A stretch of 64,000 nt of DNA from Costus lasius. Lineage: Eukaryota > Streptophyta > Magnoliopsida > Zingiberales > Costaceae. This document shows, piece after piece, positions 22,663 to 33,740 of this stretch; the first letter of the stretch is position 1; each line of letters begins with the position of its first letter. Made by a program: the position numbers and the translations under genes. The stretch covers positions 28,089,501 to 28,153,500 of the forward strand of contig CM050446.2 in assembly GCA_027563935.2 (NCBI GenBank). Direction: 5' to 3'. Below the pieces are notes generated by a model, which had not been told where the DNA came from, made no database searches, and saw only the letters and a program-made list of their open reading frames with translations.

Positions 22663-23467
22663 TTACTTAGCCAAGAATCTTTTCTTTCTTTGGTAATTTA
22701 ATTCAGGAGGAAGAACATTAGCTACTAGGTAATTCACAATGTCAGCATACCATGGGGCTCTGATTTCTTCAATGGCCAAGAGTTGTTCTTCAGGGAAGGA
22801 ATCGTTGATTATATCATTCTTTTCAGTATCCACTATTATCCTTGAAAGATGATCTACAACCAAGTTTTTTGATCCCTTTTTGTCTTTAATTTCCAAATCA
22901 AACTCCCACAAGAGTAAAATTCCTCTGAGCAAGCGTGGTTTACTATCCTTTTTCTGCATTAAGTACCTCACAGCTGCATGATCAGTGTACACCACTACTT
23001 TGAAGTTAATCAAGTATGATATAAATTTATCAAAGGCAAATACTATAGCTAAAAGTTCCTTCTCAGTGGTGGTGTAATTACTCTGTGTCTCATCCAAAGT
23101 CCTACTAGCATAATGAATAACATAAGGCCTTTTCTCCTTTCTCTGTCCCAAAACTGTTCCTATTGCATAATCACTGTCATCACATATAAAGCTCGAAGGC
23201 AAGTCGCAATCTAGGGGTTGAATGATAGGTACTTGAAACCAAAGCTTTCTTTAGTTCCTGAAGAGGAGATAAACATTCTTCATCAAAAGAAAATTTAACA
23301 TCCTTACAAAGTAAATTTATAAGAGGTCTAGCAAGTTTAGAGAAATCCTTGATGAATCGTCGGTTGAATCCTGCATGTCCTAGAAAGCTTCAGACCTCCT
23401 TCACTATGGTGGGTGGCTCTAATTTCTCTATCACCTCAACTTTGGCTCTATCAACTTCAATCCCTCT
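22663..23467 (-). pseudogene. RNase H and connection domain of ATH2
   Basis: RNase H that would degrade the RNA strand during reverse transcription. The well-preserved block 22663-23202 includes [53 protein letters not shown] and [13 protein letters not shown]. These hold the Asp-Glu-Asp-Asp catalytic set expected for the family. The connection (23203-23467) holds homology to the primer grip/thumb region but with frame breaks. It follows reverse transcriptase and precedes integrase. Confidence 0.85.
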
Positions 23468-25099
23468 TTATGAAATCAAGTGCCCCAAAACTATCCCTTG
23501 CCTAACCATGAAATGACATTTTTCCCAATTAAGCACAAGGTTAGTTTCTTCACACCGCTGCAAAACTCGAGATAAATTAGCCAAACAATCATCAAAAGAA
23601 GAACCATATACTGAGAAATTATCCATAAATACATCCATAAAGTCCTCAATAAAATTAGAAAAAATAGCCATCATGCATCTCTGAAAAGTAGCAGGTGCAT
23701 TACATAGACCAAAGGACATTCTCCTATATGCAAAAGTACCATATGGGCAAGTGAAAGTGGTCTTATCTTGGTCATCAGGATGTATAGGAATTTGGAAAAA
23801 TCCAGAGTATCCATCTAAGAAATAAAAGTGAGAATAGTTTGCAAGCCTTTCAACCATTTGATCAATAAAAGGTAAGGGAAAATGGTCTTTCTTAGTAGTA
23901 GCATTCAATTTTCTATAATCTATGCACATGCGCCAGCTAGTAACCATTCTAACAGGAATTAATTCATTGTCTTTGTTTTTCATGATAGTTACCCCTCCTT
24001 TCTTAGGAACACAATGTACAGGACTTACCCATTTACTATCAGAGATAGGATAGATAATACCTGCATCAAGTAATTTCAAAACCTTCTTCTTCACAACTTC
24101 TTTCATAGACGAGTTAAGTCTACTTTGAAAATTTGCATGTGGCTTATGTTCCTCTTCCATCAAGATCCTGTGCATACAAAAAGAAGGGTTAATTCCCTTT
24201 AAGTCATCAATTGTGTACTCAATTACCTTTCTATAAATCCTTAATTCTTTGAGAAGCAAATCTGTCTCCCTTTTCCCAAGTTGTGAATCAACAATAATAG
24301 GGTAAGTAGAATCAGGACCAAGAAATTCATAACGAAGGTTATCAGGTAAAGCTTTAAGTTCTACTTTTGGAGCCTTCCTTTCTTCACTCTTTTCATTATC
24401 ACAAGCACAACAATCTAATAATTCATCAATTTCAGAATTGGTCTCTACCTTAGAATCAAGAGCAGAATCTAAATCAGAATCATATTTAGAGGTTTCAACA
24501 AATGAAATATTAAAATCATAGATAGTGTCATTAATAGCATGTATACTACCACAAGATCCAGAATTCGATGGGTTTTTCATAGCCTCATTCAAGTCATACT
24601 CAATTCTTTCATCCCCAATGTTAAGTGTAAGCTTACTGTTCTTTACATCAATAAGTGCTCCTGTTGTGGCTAAGAACGGTCTGCCAAGTATGATGGGGAT
24701 TCTTGCATCTTCCTCCATCTCAAGGACTACAAAGTCTGCTGGAATGAAATATTTACCTACTTGGATAGGCACATCTTCAAGAATCCCTACAGGATACTTA
24801 ACTGAACGATCAGCGAGCTGTAAAGATATTGAAGTTGGTTTAAGCTCTCCCATGTCCAGTTTCCTACAAATGAACAATGGCATTAGACTCACACTAGCAC
24901 CCAAATCACATAAGACTCGGTCAAAAGCAATGCTCCCAATAAAACAAGGTATAGAGAAACTACATGGATCTTTTAATTTCGGTGGCAACTTGTTTTGGAT
25001 AATAGCACTACATTCTTCAGTAAGAGCCACAGTACCATAGTCCTCTATCTTTCTTTTATTAGACAAAATTTCTTTCAAAAATTTAGCATATGTGGGCAT
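23468..25099 (-). pseudogene. Protease-reverse transcriptase of ATH2, 543 codons open
   Basis: Open from the ATG at 25099 (MPTYAKFLKEIL), directly after a TAA. Protease: CDLGASVSLMPLF near residue 60, IILGRPFLATTGA near 130. A linker of about 100 acidic residues (residues 180-235) follows, then reverse transcriptase: [57 protein letters not shown]. The catalytic box reads FMDVFMDNFSVYG: Asn stands where the second Asp of the x-D-D motif is required, so the enzyme should be dead even though the frame is open. The frame ends in a stop after VLGHLIS. It is in the same frame as gag upstream. Confidence 0.88.
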
Positions 25100-25102
25100 T
25101 TA

Positions 25103-26356
25103 AGATAAAGCTTCAGTAAATGGAATGTTAATGTAAAGCTTTTTCAAAACATCAAGAAATTTCCCAAATTGTTTGTCTAATTTTGCTTGCACTAACCTTT
25201 GAGGAAAAGGTATAGGCGGCCTATATGGTGTAGGTGAATTAGGTTTAGAAATATCATTCTGACATGGCACATCACTTTTAGGTTCATCACCTTGGTGAGG
25301 TGGCAAACTAGTTTGGGATTACTCATGCTCATAAGATTTTTCTAAGTCTAATTCATGATCATGTTCATTATTAGGCTCTTTTTATTTATCTTCAACTCTC
25401 CCTTTTGACTCATGTAATTGCCTTCCACTCCTAGTAATGATAGCATTACAGTGTTCCCTAGGGTCTAATTTAGGTATTTGATCTTCTAGAGTTTTATTGT
25501 AAGCAGCTAAGGATCCTACTTGAGATGTAAGATGACTGACCAATCCCTTAAGATCTGCAATCTTTTTATTTTTATTTGTCATTAATTGATTTTGACTAGC
25601 CATAAATTTCTCAGGCATGGAATCTAAACTAAAAGAATTTACCTCTTCAGTCAAGGTTCGCCATCCCTCATTCTCATTCTTACCCTGTTGATGACAATAC
25701 ATCATTCCTTCTTCAGGAGCCCATTGGTTATGGTTCAGGGACATCTCTTCAAATAAGGTGAAAGCATCTTCAACGGTTCTGTTCATGAGGGCTCCTCCTA
25801 CAGCAGCATCAACAATTAGACGGGTATTATAAAGTAGGCCATTATAAAATGTATGAATTAAAATCCAATTTTCAAGGCCATGGTGAGGACACTTCCGTTG
25901 TAAATCATAGAAACGCTCCCATGCCTCGCTAAAGGATTCACCATCCTTCTGTGTAAAGCTTGTAATTTGATTTCTCAACTGGATGGTTTTGCCGGGTGGA
26001 AAGTACTTCATCAAGAAAGCCTTTGATAGTTGTTCCCATGTTGTGAAGGTGTCGGTAGGTCGAGAATGTAGCCAAGAACGCGCTCAGTCCTTGAGAGAAA
26101 AAGGAAACAATCTTAGTTTTAATGCATCATCAGAAACTCCATTAATTTTAATGGTGTCACAATATTCAAGAAAAAGATATAAATGTTGATAAAGATCTTC
26201 AATTGGTGATCCTTCAAACTGATTCTGCTAGATCATAGACAAGAAAGCAGGATTGATCTCAAAATTATTGGTCTCAATAGCTGGTCTGGCGATGCTAAAG
26301 TGTATCTCCTGTGAGTTAGGGGCTGGATAGTCCCTAAGTGATCTCTGGTCCGCCAT
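25103..26356 (-). pseudogene. gag: Gag of ATH2
   Basis: Athila-like Gag starting at the ATG at 26356 (MADQRSLRDYPAPNSQEIHF). The capsid core at 25382-26014 is open (GKTIQLRNQI, ESFSEAWERFYDLQRKCPHHGLENWILIHTFYNGL, AVGGALMNRTVEDAF). A conserved C-terminal tail (PPIPFPQRLVQAKLDKQFGKF, 25103-25306) precedes pol. All blocks, and pol to 23468, are in one frame over about 2.9 kb without a frameshift. The gene is broken by in-frame stops (near 26229, in the KD/ARSW block, at 25382-25384, near 25320 and at 25100-25102). The last of these lies exactly before the pol ATG, as in ATH1. Confidence 0.85.
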
Positions 26357-26473
26357 CTGATCTAAATTTCCTGTGCAGTCTAAAGCAAATAGATCAAATA
26401 ACTCAAGTATACCAAAAAGAACAAGAAGATAGAACATAAATAGGAAATAAACAAAACCTAGTCTAGCAATACT

Positions 26474-27525
26474 TTTAGATTACTAACATGGCATTATACT
26501 TCTAAAATCGAGAAATAAGAACAAACCTAATTTCTTATGATGAATTCCTAACATTCAATTTTAGGGTTCCAAGTTCTTAGCAAATCACTTTTCAGTCCAT
26601 ATTGCAAAAAACTCTAAAACATGTTAACAATATGAATCTATGGAGAATTATAGGCAATCATCACATAAGTAGAATTATCGAGTAAAATTATCATGACGAA
26701 GGAAAAAATAATCTAGTCATTAAAGAAATTGAGGGGAATTACTCCCCCATGTCCCAAAAAGAGTTTAAGCTAGCATAGTTGAAGAATTACAATAATCCAT
26801 GGTTTCAAAGGATCAGAAATCGAAGAGAAAGGAGAAATAAACTTTATAGCACGGCTGTAATGGAAATTACAGCCGTAATTTCGGCGATGAACAGTGTCGG
26901 CGACGAGTCTTCTGTTGATTTCTCCTCCGATAGATCTCCTTTCATTCTGAAACTTCTGGAGTATCTTCTCCTTCTCTATGCGCAGCTTCCCCTCAAATTT
27001 CACAGCTGGAGATGCGTTGTATGCTTCCCGACGGTGAAACCTAGGGCGACGGCGAAGAACTTTATTTCTCTCTGAATCATGGATGAAAATTAGGGCTTTT
27101 CATGCGTGTCGCTTCCCTTTGATCCAACGAATATTTCCCTTTTTATGGATCTTCAATTGATACCCTGGATCGTCCAAAATCATCCGCGCAAGAATCGGGC
27201 TTCAAACAGTCCATGAAAATCGCAAATCTGGGTTGTAATTATGGCTGTGAAAACCGTTATGGCAGTGCCGTAATTTCAACAGAAGTTCTCGGTATAGAAA
27301 TCTTCCAGAATTACGATACCGTGAAATCCATTAAGGCAATACCGTATTTTCATCAAATCTCTCGGGTGAAAAGTCGACTCGAAATACGGCCCATGATTTT
27401 GGTCACGGCAGTACCGTAAAATCCATCAAACTTTCTGTATGAAATTGAGCCCAGATTACGACCCGTGAAATCCATTACGGCAGTGCCGTAATTCTTGTGA
27501 AACTTTCTGTTCAAAATCGTCCTAA
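26474..27525 (-). repeat. 5' LTR of ATH2, first segment
   Basis: LTR sequence homologous to the NA1 LTRs (the segment around GGGGAATTACTCCCCCATGTCCC near 26735, and palindromes TACGGCAGTGCCGTA at 27477-27491 and decayed ones at 27240-27420). At about 26474 the ATH2 leader is joined directly to the inside of the LTR: the primer site and about 560 bases of LTR present in NA1 (12036-12600) are deleted. A solo V-LTR interrupts it at 27526. Confidence 0.75.
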
Positions 27526-29384
27526 TGTTGGTGTATATGCCCTTGGACCCATTGTTGGTCCATCTTGTACTACTTGACATTGATATTTAATATATCATTC
27601 TGGCATTGTCGTTATTATGCTATGTTTACATATGTGATTATGTACATGGATAATAATGTCCCTAGAGACAGATTGTATCTGTGCTCAAACGGTGTGTCCC
27701 CGGTCGAGTACCTGAGTGGATAAGGGACAACTCTGGTACATGTGAGACTGGTATATGAGCTGGTTACGCACGGGGTGCTAACGCAGGCATATGGGTATAT
27801 CAGTGGTGGATATACTGGACCGACCCGCTGTGAGGCTTTAACTTGGTGTCATGTGTTAAGCTCACATGTGACAGGAGATGCATTGATCCCTTGACTTGAG
27901 GTCATTGACTCTTCTATATGGTTAGGGGCATACTTTGATACAACCTAACGCCTCGCCGTAGCAGGGAGGTCATAACGGTTGTCATTGGGTATGTCATGAC
28001 CCATATGAGAAGATCAATGGACAGACATAGGATTTGCCCCTTCCTACGGGAAGCTTGATATCCACGGGGCCCCCCCTATGGTTGCATGACTGAAAGTGTA
28101 TGTCCATACCCAGGTGAAAGCCTGATTTAGTCATGACCATGAGATTGCGTGAAAATAAAGTGGTGACACACTTTGTCCAATCGGATATCAGTTCGGCAAA
28201 GAGACTGTAATGCATCGGTACCTTGTTGCAATGATGGGGATGTCGATGTTGATATCCATTCCGATGACTTGGGTAGCAGCGATGCACTGCTAGGTGCCAA
28301 TCACTGCTTGTGATGACTCGGTTCATCACTGCCAACGTCTGAGGAACCTACAGGGTCGCATGACTTGAAACTCGTGTTCTCGTTTTGATCGGGTAGCCTA
28401 TTGATTGAGTTATTGGATAACTCAGATCTGTTTGGGAGAATCCATCAGCACCACTGTGCTAGATGAGATGAAAGGAATCATTTGGAGCTAACTTGTTTTT
28501 GGGCCTAGTAGGCCAAATGGGCCCAATAGACCAAGGTGGGCTAATAGGCCAAATGGGCTCAATAAGCCATTTGGGCCAATGGGCCAAATGGAATGGCGCA
28601 AGCTACTTGGAGTGAGCTTGGCGCATTTCCTTGAGGTGGACAAATCCAAGTTGGACATCTTCTTAAGGTGAGAAGCTTGGAGCTTCTCACTTGGAGTGGG
28701 TGAATGTACTTGGGCGCATGGCACTAGGAGTGGGCGAAATGGGTTTTACCTCTTGAAGAGGTGTGTCTCTTCATGAAGAGGTGTGCCTCTTCACTAGTGA
28801 AGAGGTGTACCTATTCATGGGTATATAAACCCCCTTCCTCCCCCCTCGTCGCAACTCTTGAACTCTTGCCCCCTTGTCCCCCTTGTCGCCACTCCTGGAA
28901 AGAGGGAGAGGGATGTTCGCCCATTGCCTCTCCTCTTCCCTTTAGTGAGTTCGGAACTTTGGAAGTTCCTTGGCGCCCTCCTCTCCAAAGTTGGACTTTG
29001 GCTTCGGTTGATTCCGGTTCGGATCTTGGTGGAGTGCTTCAAGAGTTGGACTCCGACGAAGCTCCACCTCCTCTCCTTGGCATCTCCTCTAGAGTTGGCG
29101 CAAGTGATTGAGGAAGTCTCCCAAAGGCGTGGATCTTCTTCCCGAGGCTAGCACCGGGCATGGAAGAAGAGGATTCGAGGTTCGGCTGTGTGCGAGACTG
29201 CAGAGGGCGCACATTTGGGCGCCTTAATCGCATCACTTAATCTGCATCAAGGTATCATCTCCTACTCACCATGTCGATCTCCTCGCAAGACTCGATCTTC
29301 TGGGTTTTTAGGACTGGCCTGTTTTGGGGATTGCTTCCGCTGTGCTTGTCTGTAAAATTTTAAAATCCCCGGGGTTTCCCAACA
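27526..29384 (+). mobile_element. Solo V-LTR (1859 bp) with target duplication CCTAA
   Basis: Begins TGTTGGTGTATATGCCC and ends GGTTTCCCAACA, with CCTAA on both sides (27521-27525 and 29385-29389). No internal region is present, so it is a solo LTR left by recombination between the two LTRs of a copia element of the COP1 family. A TATA box, TATATAA, lies at 28822-28828. The region around 28490-28600 carries repeated TTGGGCC/ATAGGCC-like words. It split the ATH2 LTR. Confidence 0.93.
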
Positions 29385-29713
29385 CCTAAAATACGACAGC
29401 ACTCGGAAATTACGGCAGTGCCGTGGTTTATTCTGTAGGTGCAGTGAAACCACGGTACCGTAATTTTGTCTGAAGCTCTAATTTGCATGAAATTCGACAT
29501 GTAATCTTCTCTTGATGGTGAGAATTCATCCATGCATCTGAATTTGCTTGGAAACACCTAAAATAGTGTCTTTTTACCTGAAAATCATCAAAAACCAGAA
29601 AAGGTGTAGATTCCGCAATAATTGATAAAAAAAAAGGCATAAAAATAAGTGAAAGAGCATGAATATGACATGAAAATACTCATGAAATGGTACAAAATTT
29701 ACTATAAATTTTG
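29385..29713 (-). repeat. 5' LTR of ATH2, second segment
   Basis: Continuation of the ATH2 LTR after the solo LTR, beginning with the duplicated CCTAA. It contains a palindrome pair at about 29405-29465 and the conserved outer end (AAAATTTACTATAAATTTTG). The last bases of the LTR are replaced at 29714 by an LTR piece in the opposite orientation. Confidence 0.78.
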
Positions 29714-30115
29714 AGAGTTAAACCATGAGAGTGATTTTAATTTTCTTTGTCTGGTTTACTTTTATTTAACACTAAGTAGCAAGTCACGAGAGTGAAAGCT
29801 GTTCTGTGTAAATTGGACATCCGAGAGTAGACAATTTCTTTTTTTAAGTAAACTTTTCTTTATCATGATTTGAATAACTAATAAAAATTTTATTATATCT
29901 AGCTATGAGAATTAAAAAGTGATGAAACCTTAGTCCTAGTTTTCTCTCTCCAATTTTCGGCAATATATTTTGTTATTTCGTTTTTGCTTCATTCCCATCG
30001 TATATCGATCACTTAGCTAGTAAGAATTCAATTATTTGGTACCTAACATGTAGGTCTCTATGGGTTCGATATTTTTTTATTACTTTGACGTATCCGTGCA
30101 CTTGCGGACACATCA
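29714..30115 (+). repeat. Athila-type LTR end, plus orientation
   Basis: The downstream 400 bases of an Athila-type LTR ending in GCACTTGCGGACACATCA at 30115. It is the reverse-complement counterpart of the start of LTR A. No primer site follows: minus-strand ATH3 sequence begins at once. It also meets the ATH2 LTR head to head on its left. No coding capacity. Confidence 0.72.
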
Positions 30116-31865
30116 CCCCCGAGCATCCCTTTCCAGTCGTGAAAGGTGATCAACCACGAGATTTTCGCTCCCCCTTCTTATCCCTAATCTCAACATCAAA
30201 TTCTTATAAAAGAAGAATCCGTCTGATAAGTCTTGGCTTGGCATCCTTGTTGTTGACCAGGTATTTGATAGCTGCATGGTTATTATAAACTATTACTTTT
30301 GAATTAACTAAATATGAATGAAACTTATCGAAAGCAAACACTATTGCAAGGAGCTCCTTTTCTATGGTGGCGTAGTTCATTTGTGTTTTATCAAGGGTTC
30401 TACTCGCATAGTATATGACATGCAGCTTTTTGTCTTATCTTTGCCCTAAGACTACCCCCACCGCCTAGTCACTTGCATCACACATGAGTTCAAATGGTAA
30501 GGACTAGTCTGGAGGTTGGATTATGGGTGCAAATATCAAGGCTTGCTTGAGGTTCACAAAAGCTTCTTCACATTCCTGATCAAAACAAAAAATTGAATCC
30601 TTAGCAAGAAGATTTGTTATAGGATGGGCTATTTTTAAAAAATCTTTGATAAATCTCCAATAAAACCCAGCGTGGCCTAGAAAGCTTTGGATTCCCTTAA
30701 CTATTGTAGGCGGCTTCAAATTTTCAATAACCTCAACCTTTACGTTATCCACCTCAATTCCACGTTCAGAAACTAAATGGCCAAGGATTATGCCTGCCTA
30801 GACCATGAAGTGGCACTTCTCCCAGTTCAACACTAGGTTCACCTCTTTACATCTCTGCAAGACTTTAGAAATGTTAGATAAACAATGGTCAAAAGAAAAG
30901 CCATACACAGAAAAGTCATCCAGGAATATGTCCATGAAGTCCTCATTGTAGTCAGCGAAGATTGCCATCATCGCCCGTTCAAATGTGGCAAGAGCATTGC
31001 AAAGGCCGAAGGGCATCCTCCTATATGCATATGTACTAGAGGGGCAAGTAAAAGTTGTTTTCTCTTGATCATCAGGGTGGATAGGCATTTGGAAAAAACC
31101 TAAAAAGCCATCCAGAAAACAAAAGTAAGAGTTATGTGCTAGTCTATCTAACATCTGATCAATGAATGGTAATGGAAAGTGTTCTTTTCTTGTAGTCGTA
31201 TTCAATTTCCTATAATCTATACACATCCTTCATCCTGTGACTGTGCGTGTAGGTATCAACTCATCAGAATCATTCTTGATCACTATAATACCTCCCTTTT
31301 TAGGTACAACATGTACTGGGCTCACCCAAGAACTGTTTGAGATGGGGTAAATGACCCCTGCATCCAAGAGTTTGAGGACTTCCTTCTTCACAACGTCCTT
31401 TATAGATGGGTTTAGTCGGTGTTGGAATTCCACTGATGGCTTGCTATCTTGCTCAAGTAAAATCCTGTGCATGCAAAAAAAAAGGGTGAATTCCTTTAAT
31501 ATCGTCAAGTGAATAGCCAATTACCTTCTTGTGAAGAAGGAGTTCTCTTAAAAGGAGTTCAGTCTGCTCTTTATGCAATTCAACATTCACTATCATTGTG
31601 CATGTAGAGTTATCATCTAGGAATTCATATCATAATGTGTTGGGTAGACTCTTGAATTCAATCTTCTTTGTCTCTAGCTCATCTAAATTCTCCTCAGATG
31701 TCACTTCTAGCCTCAAAGAATTAGACTCTATCACTGGGCATGAGTCTAGAAGTGCAGAAATTCTTCGGCTCGCACCTCAATGTCTTGCTCCTCAGCATTA
31801 ATTAAACTCAACTCAAGTGGGTCGACCTCTCTCTTGTAAGGTCCAATACACTGCATAGCTGATGC
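30116..31865 (-). pseudogene. ATH3: RNase H, reverse transcriptase and pol linker fragment
   Basis: A fragment of Athila-like pol. Reading on the minus strand: the protease/RT linker (31520-31865), HPFFCMHRILLEQDSKPSVEF (31440-31520), and reverse transcriptase at 30798-31520 ([56 protein letters not shown]). The catalytic box is intact as FMDIFLDDFSVYG. Next come the connection (SFLGHAGFYWRFIKDF, 30504-30752) and a decayed RNase H to 30116. Short frame breaks separate the blocks. Gag, protease active site and integrase are absent. Both ends are abrupt junctions with other elements. Confidence 0.85.
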
Positions 31866-32945
31866 AACTACAATAGGAGGGTTGGTCCTTAGTGCCGTCC
31901 TCTATGGTGTTTACACAATGTGCAGAAAACGAGAGAGGGTCTTGAGACGAGGGAGGTAAAAATATTCGGAAAGTCCAGCGAGAAAACATGAAGAAATCAA
32001 TGGCGAAGTCATTTCAGGGCAACACTGATGCAAGAGAAAACCACAGCACTCAAATCTATGAAATTAACTCACTAACCTCTTAGCAATTTTAAGTGCGGCA
32101 CGTTCCGTAGGGGCTTAAGCAGGTTGACGAGGCTCAGCTCACACCTTATGAGCCTAAAAACACCAAAGAACAGGGAATCGTTCCATGCCTCTTATGTCTA
32201 GATGCTCGTGGGTGAAGAAGATGATGGTAAAGGCACAACGGAAAACACAACAGAATTTCAGAAACAAGCAAACCTGACCCACCGGAGGCGGTGAGATTTA
32301 CTTCTTGTGATGTTGGAAATACACTTCTAGGTCGAGGCACCAACCAAGACTCTTACAAGCATCGGAATCGAGACACCGACCGCGATTCACAAGCTGGAAC
32401 ACTCTATCACAATAAGAGAACTAAAAATTAAGGCTAGCCCATCCTCCTCTTTTATAGAATAAGAGGGGAGGGAACAAGACAAAATCAAAATCTTAACAAC
32501 TACTTACTCTTGCAGCCAAAAAGTGGTCAAGCTGCAACAAAAAGACAAAACAAAACAAACTCCTACCAACTAAAGTGAAGCTTCTATGCATGTCCTTGAG
32601 TTCGCAGAGGGTGGGGGCAGCCGTCAAACCAACTCAGAGCATGCCGCGACAAAGCAGCAGAATTTGGAAATTGTGGGTTGATTCATTACGGTTGAGGCTT
32701 GCTCTCGGGCCATGTTGTTGACGTGATTGTGATATCAGTCTTGAGTTGGTCCTTCAGTGGATTGGGTTGCGACGCCCATGGGTTGAAGGACCTAGGTGTG
32801 GAACTCGTTGGGACCGCTGGATTATCACCCTGCTAGGTTCCCTTGGGTCCTCCTTGGGCGGACGAACATGGTATGGAGGGTTGTGCACATCGAAATGGGG
32901 TCGTCGGGGGGAAACTGAATGGTCAGTGGTGTTCATGGCCTGGTT

Positions 32946-33391
32946 TAGGACTGGCAACGGGTCAGGTACCGGGATTTTACCCTAAACCCGAACCCAACCC
33001 GCCACCCGAACCCGCTACCCGAACCCGACCCAAACCCGGGTCGGGTATTTAAACGGGTACCCGATTAATTAAAAAACTAAATTATTTATTATATAAAATA
33101 TATTTTAAAAATTAAAATTAAAATAAATATATTTATATAATAATTATTTATTATTATTTTTATATTTTAATAGTAATAAATATTTATATAATTGTTATTT
33201 GATTATTATTTATACTCTAATAATAAAAATTAATATTTATATTTTTTTATTGAAGTCGGGTATCGGGTACTGGGTACTCACACCCCTAAACCCGAACCCG
33301 ACCCAGTTAGCAAATCGAGTACCCGAACCCGTCATAAACGGGTCGGGTCGGGTCGGGTACCCGTCGGGTTCGGGTGAAATTGCCACCCCTA
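32946..33391. mobile_element. hAT-type non-autonomous element (446 bp)
   Basis: Imperfect terminal inverted repeats: left TAGGACTGGCAACGGGT, right (inverted) TAGGGGTGGCAATTTCACCC. Subterminal regions are dense in CGGGTCGGGT and its complement, with an A+T-rich centre; this is a common pattern of small plant hAT-derived elements. Eight-base flanks GCCTGGTT (32938-32945) and GCCTGGTC (33392-33399) match at seven of eight positions, as expected for a hAT target duplication. No transposase is encoded. It lies in a palindromic unit of the CRM-B LTR. Confidence 0.88.
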
Positions 33392-33411
33392 GCCTGGTCG
33401 TGATGGCGTTC

Positions 33412-33730
33412 ATGACCATGATCGGGTGCACTGGAGTCTACCGTAGCGTTCATGGTTGGGCCATGATGGTGTTCACACTTGTGCTTTTGTTCGCATCTGG
33501 GATTCGCGGCTTTCTGGAATTTCACCAAAGTAATCACGGCCTGGCCGTGCTGGTCTTCACGGCCATGACCGGAATTTGGGAATGGGTCGTGTCTATACCC
33601 TATGTCACATCCGGAGTCGCCGAAATCTGCCAAGGTGTTCACAGCTTGGCTGTCATGGTGTTCACCCACCTGTGTTTATGTTCGCTAGAGCTTGTCATGC
33701 CCATTATGATGGTCACGGCCTAGGCGTGAC
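33412..33730. repeat. Palindrome series in the CRM-B LTR
   Basis: Spaced palindromes in the U3 part of the LTR: CACGGCCTGGCCGTG at 33535-33549 (seven-base arms around one base), TCACGGCCTAGGCGTGA at about 33713-33729, a TCATGG/CCATGA pair near 33448, CACAGCTTGGCTGT near 33640, and TCATGCCCATTATGA near 33694. A further unit at 32933/33392 is split by the hAT-type element. Confidence 0.8.
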
Positions 33731-33740
33731 GGTCTCGCAG

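Larger units (their letters stand above)
31866..33740 (-). repeat. 3' LTR of CRM-B (approximate borders)
   Basis: Similar in order and sequence to the CRM-A LTR at 63335-64000: the GGTTGG..GTCCTTAG block near 31880, GCAGAAAACG..GAGGGTC near 31920, and AAGCTGGAACACTCTATCAC near 32390. A minus-strand TATA box, TATAAAA, is at 32450-32456. The upstream U3 part (32700-33740) holds spaced palindromes and the inserted hAT-type element. Borders are inferred from similarity; no target duplication was found. Confidence 0.62.

Noticed and set aside
28761..29151. Overlapping 97-116-codon frames rich in Pro, Leu and Ser as a host gene
   Set aside because: They lie entirely inside the solo V-LTR just after its TATA box and are not preserved in the other LTR copies.
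33199..33723. A 174-codon plus-strand frame
   Set aside because: It crosses the end of the hAT-type element into LTR sequence, so it cannot be an inherited gene; its repeats come from the palindrome series.
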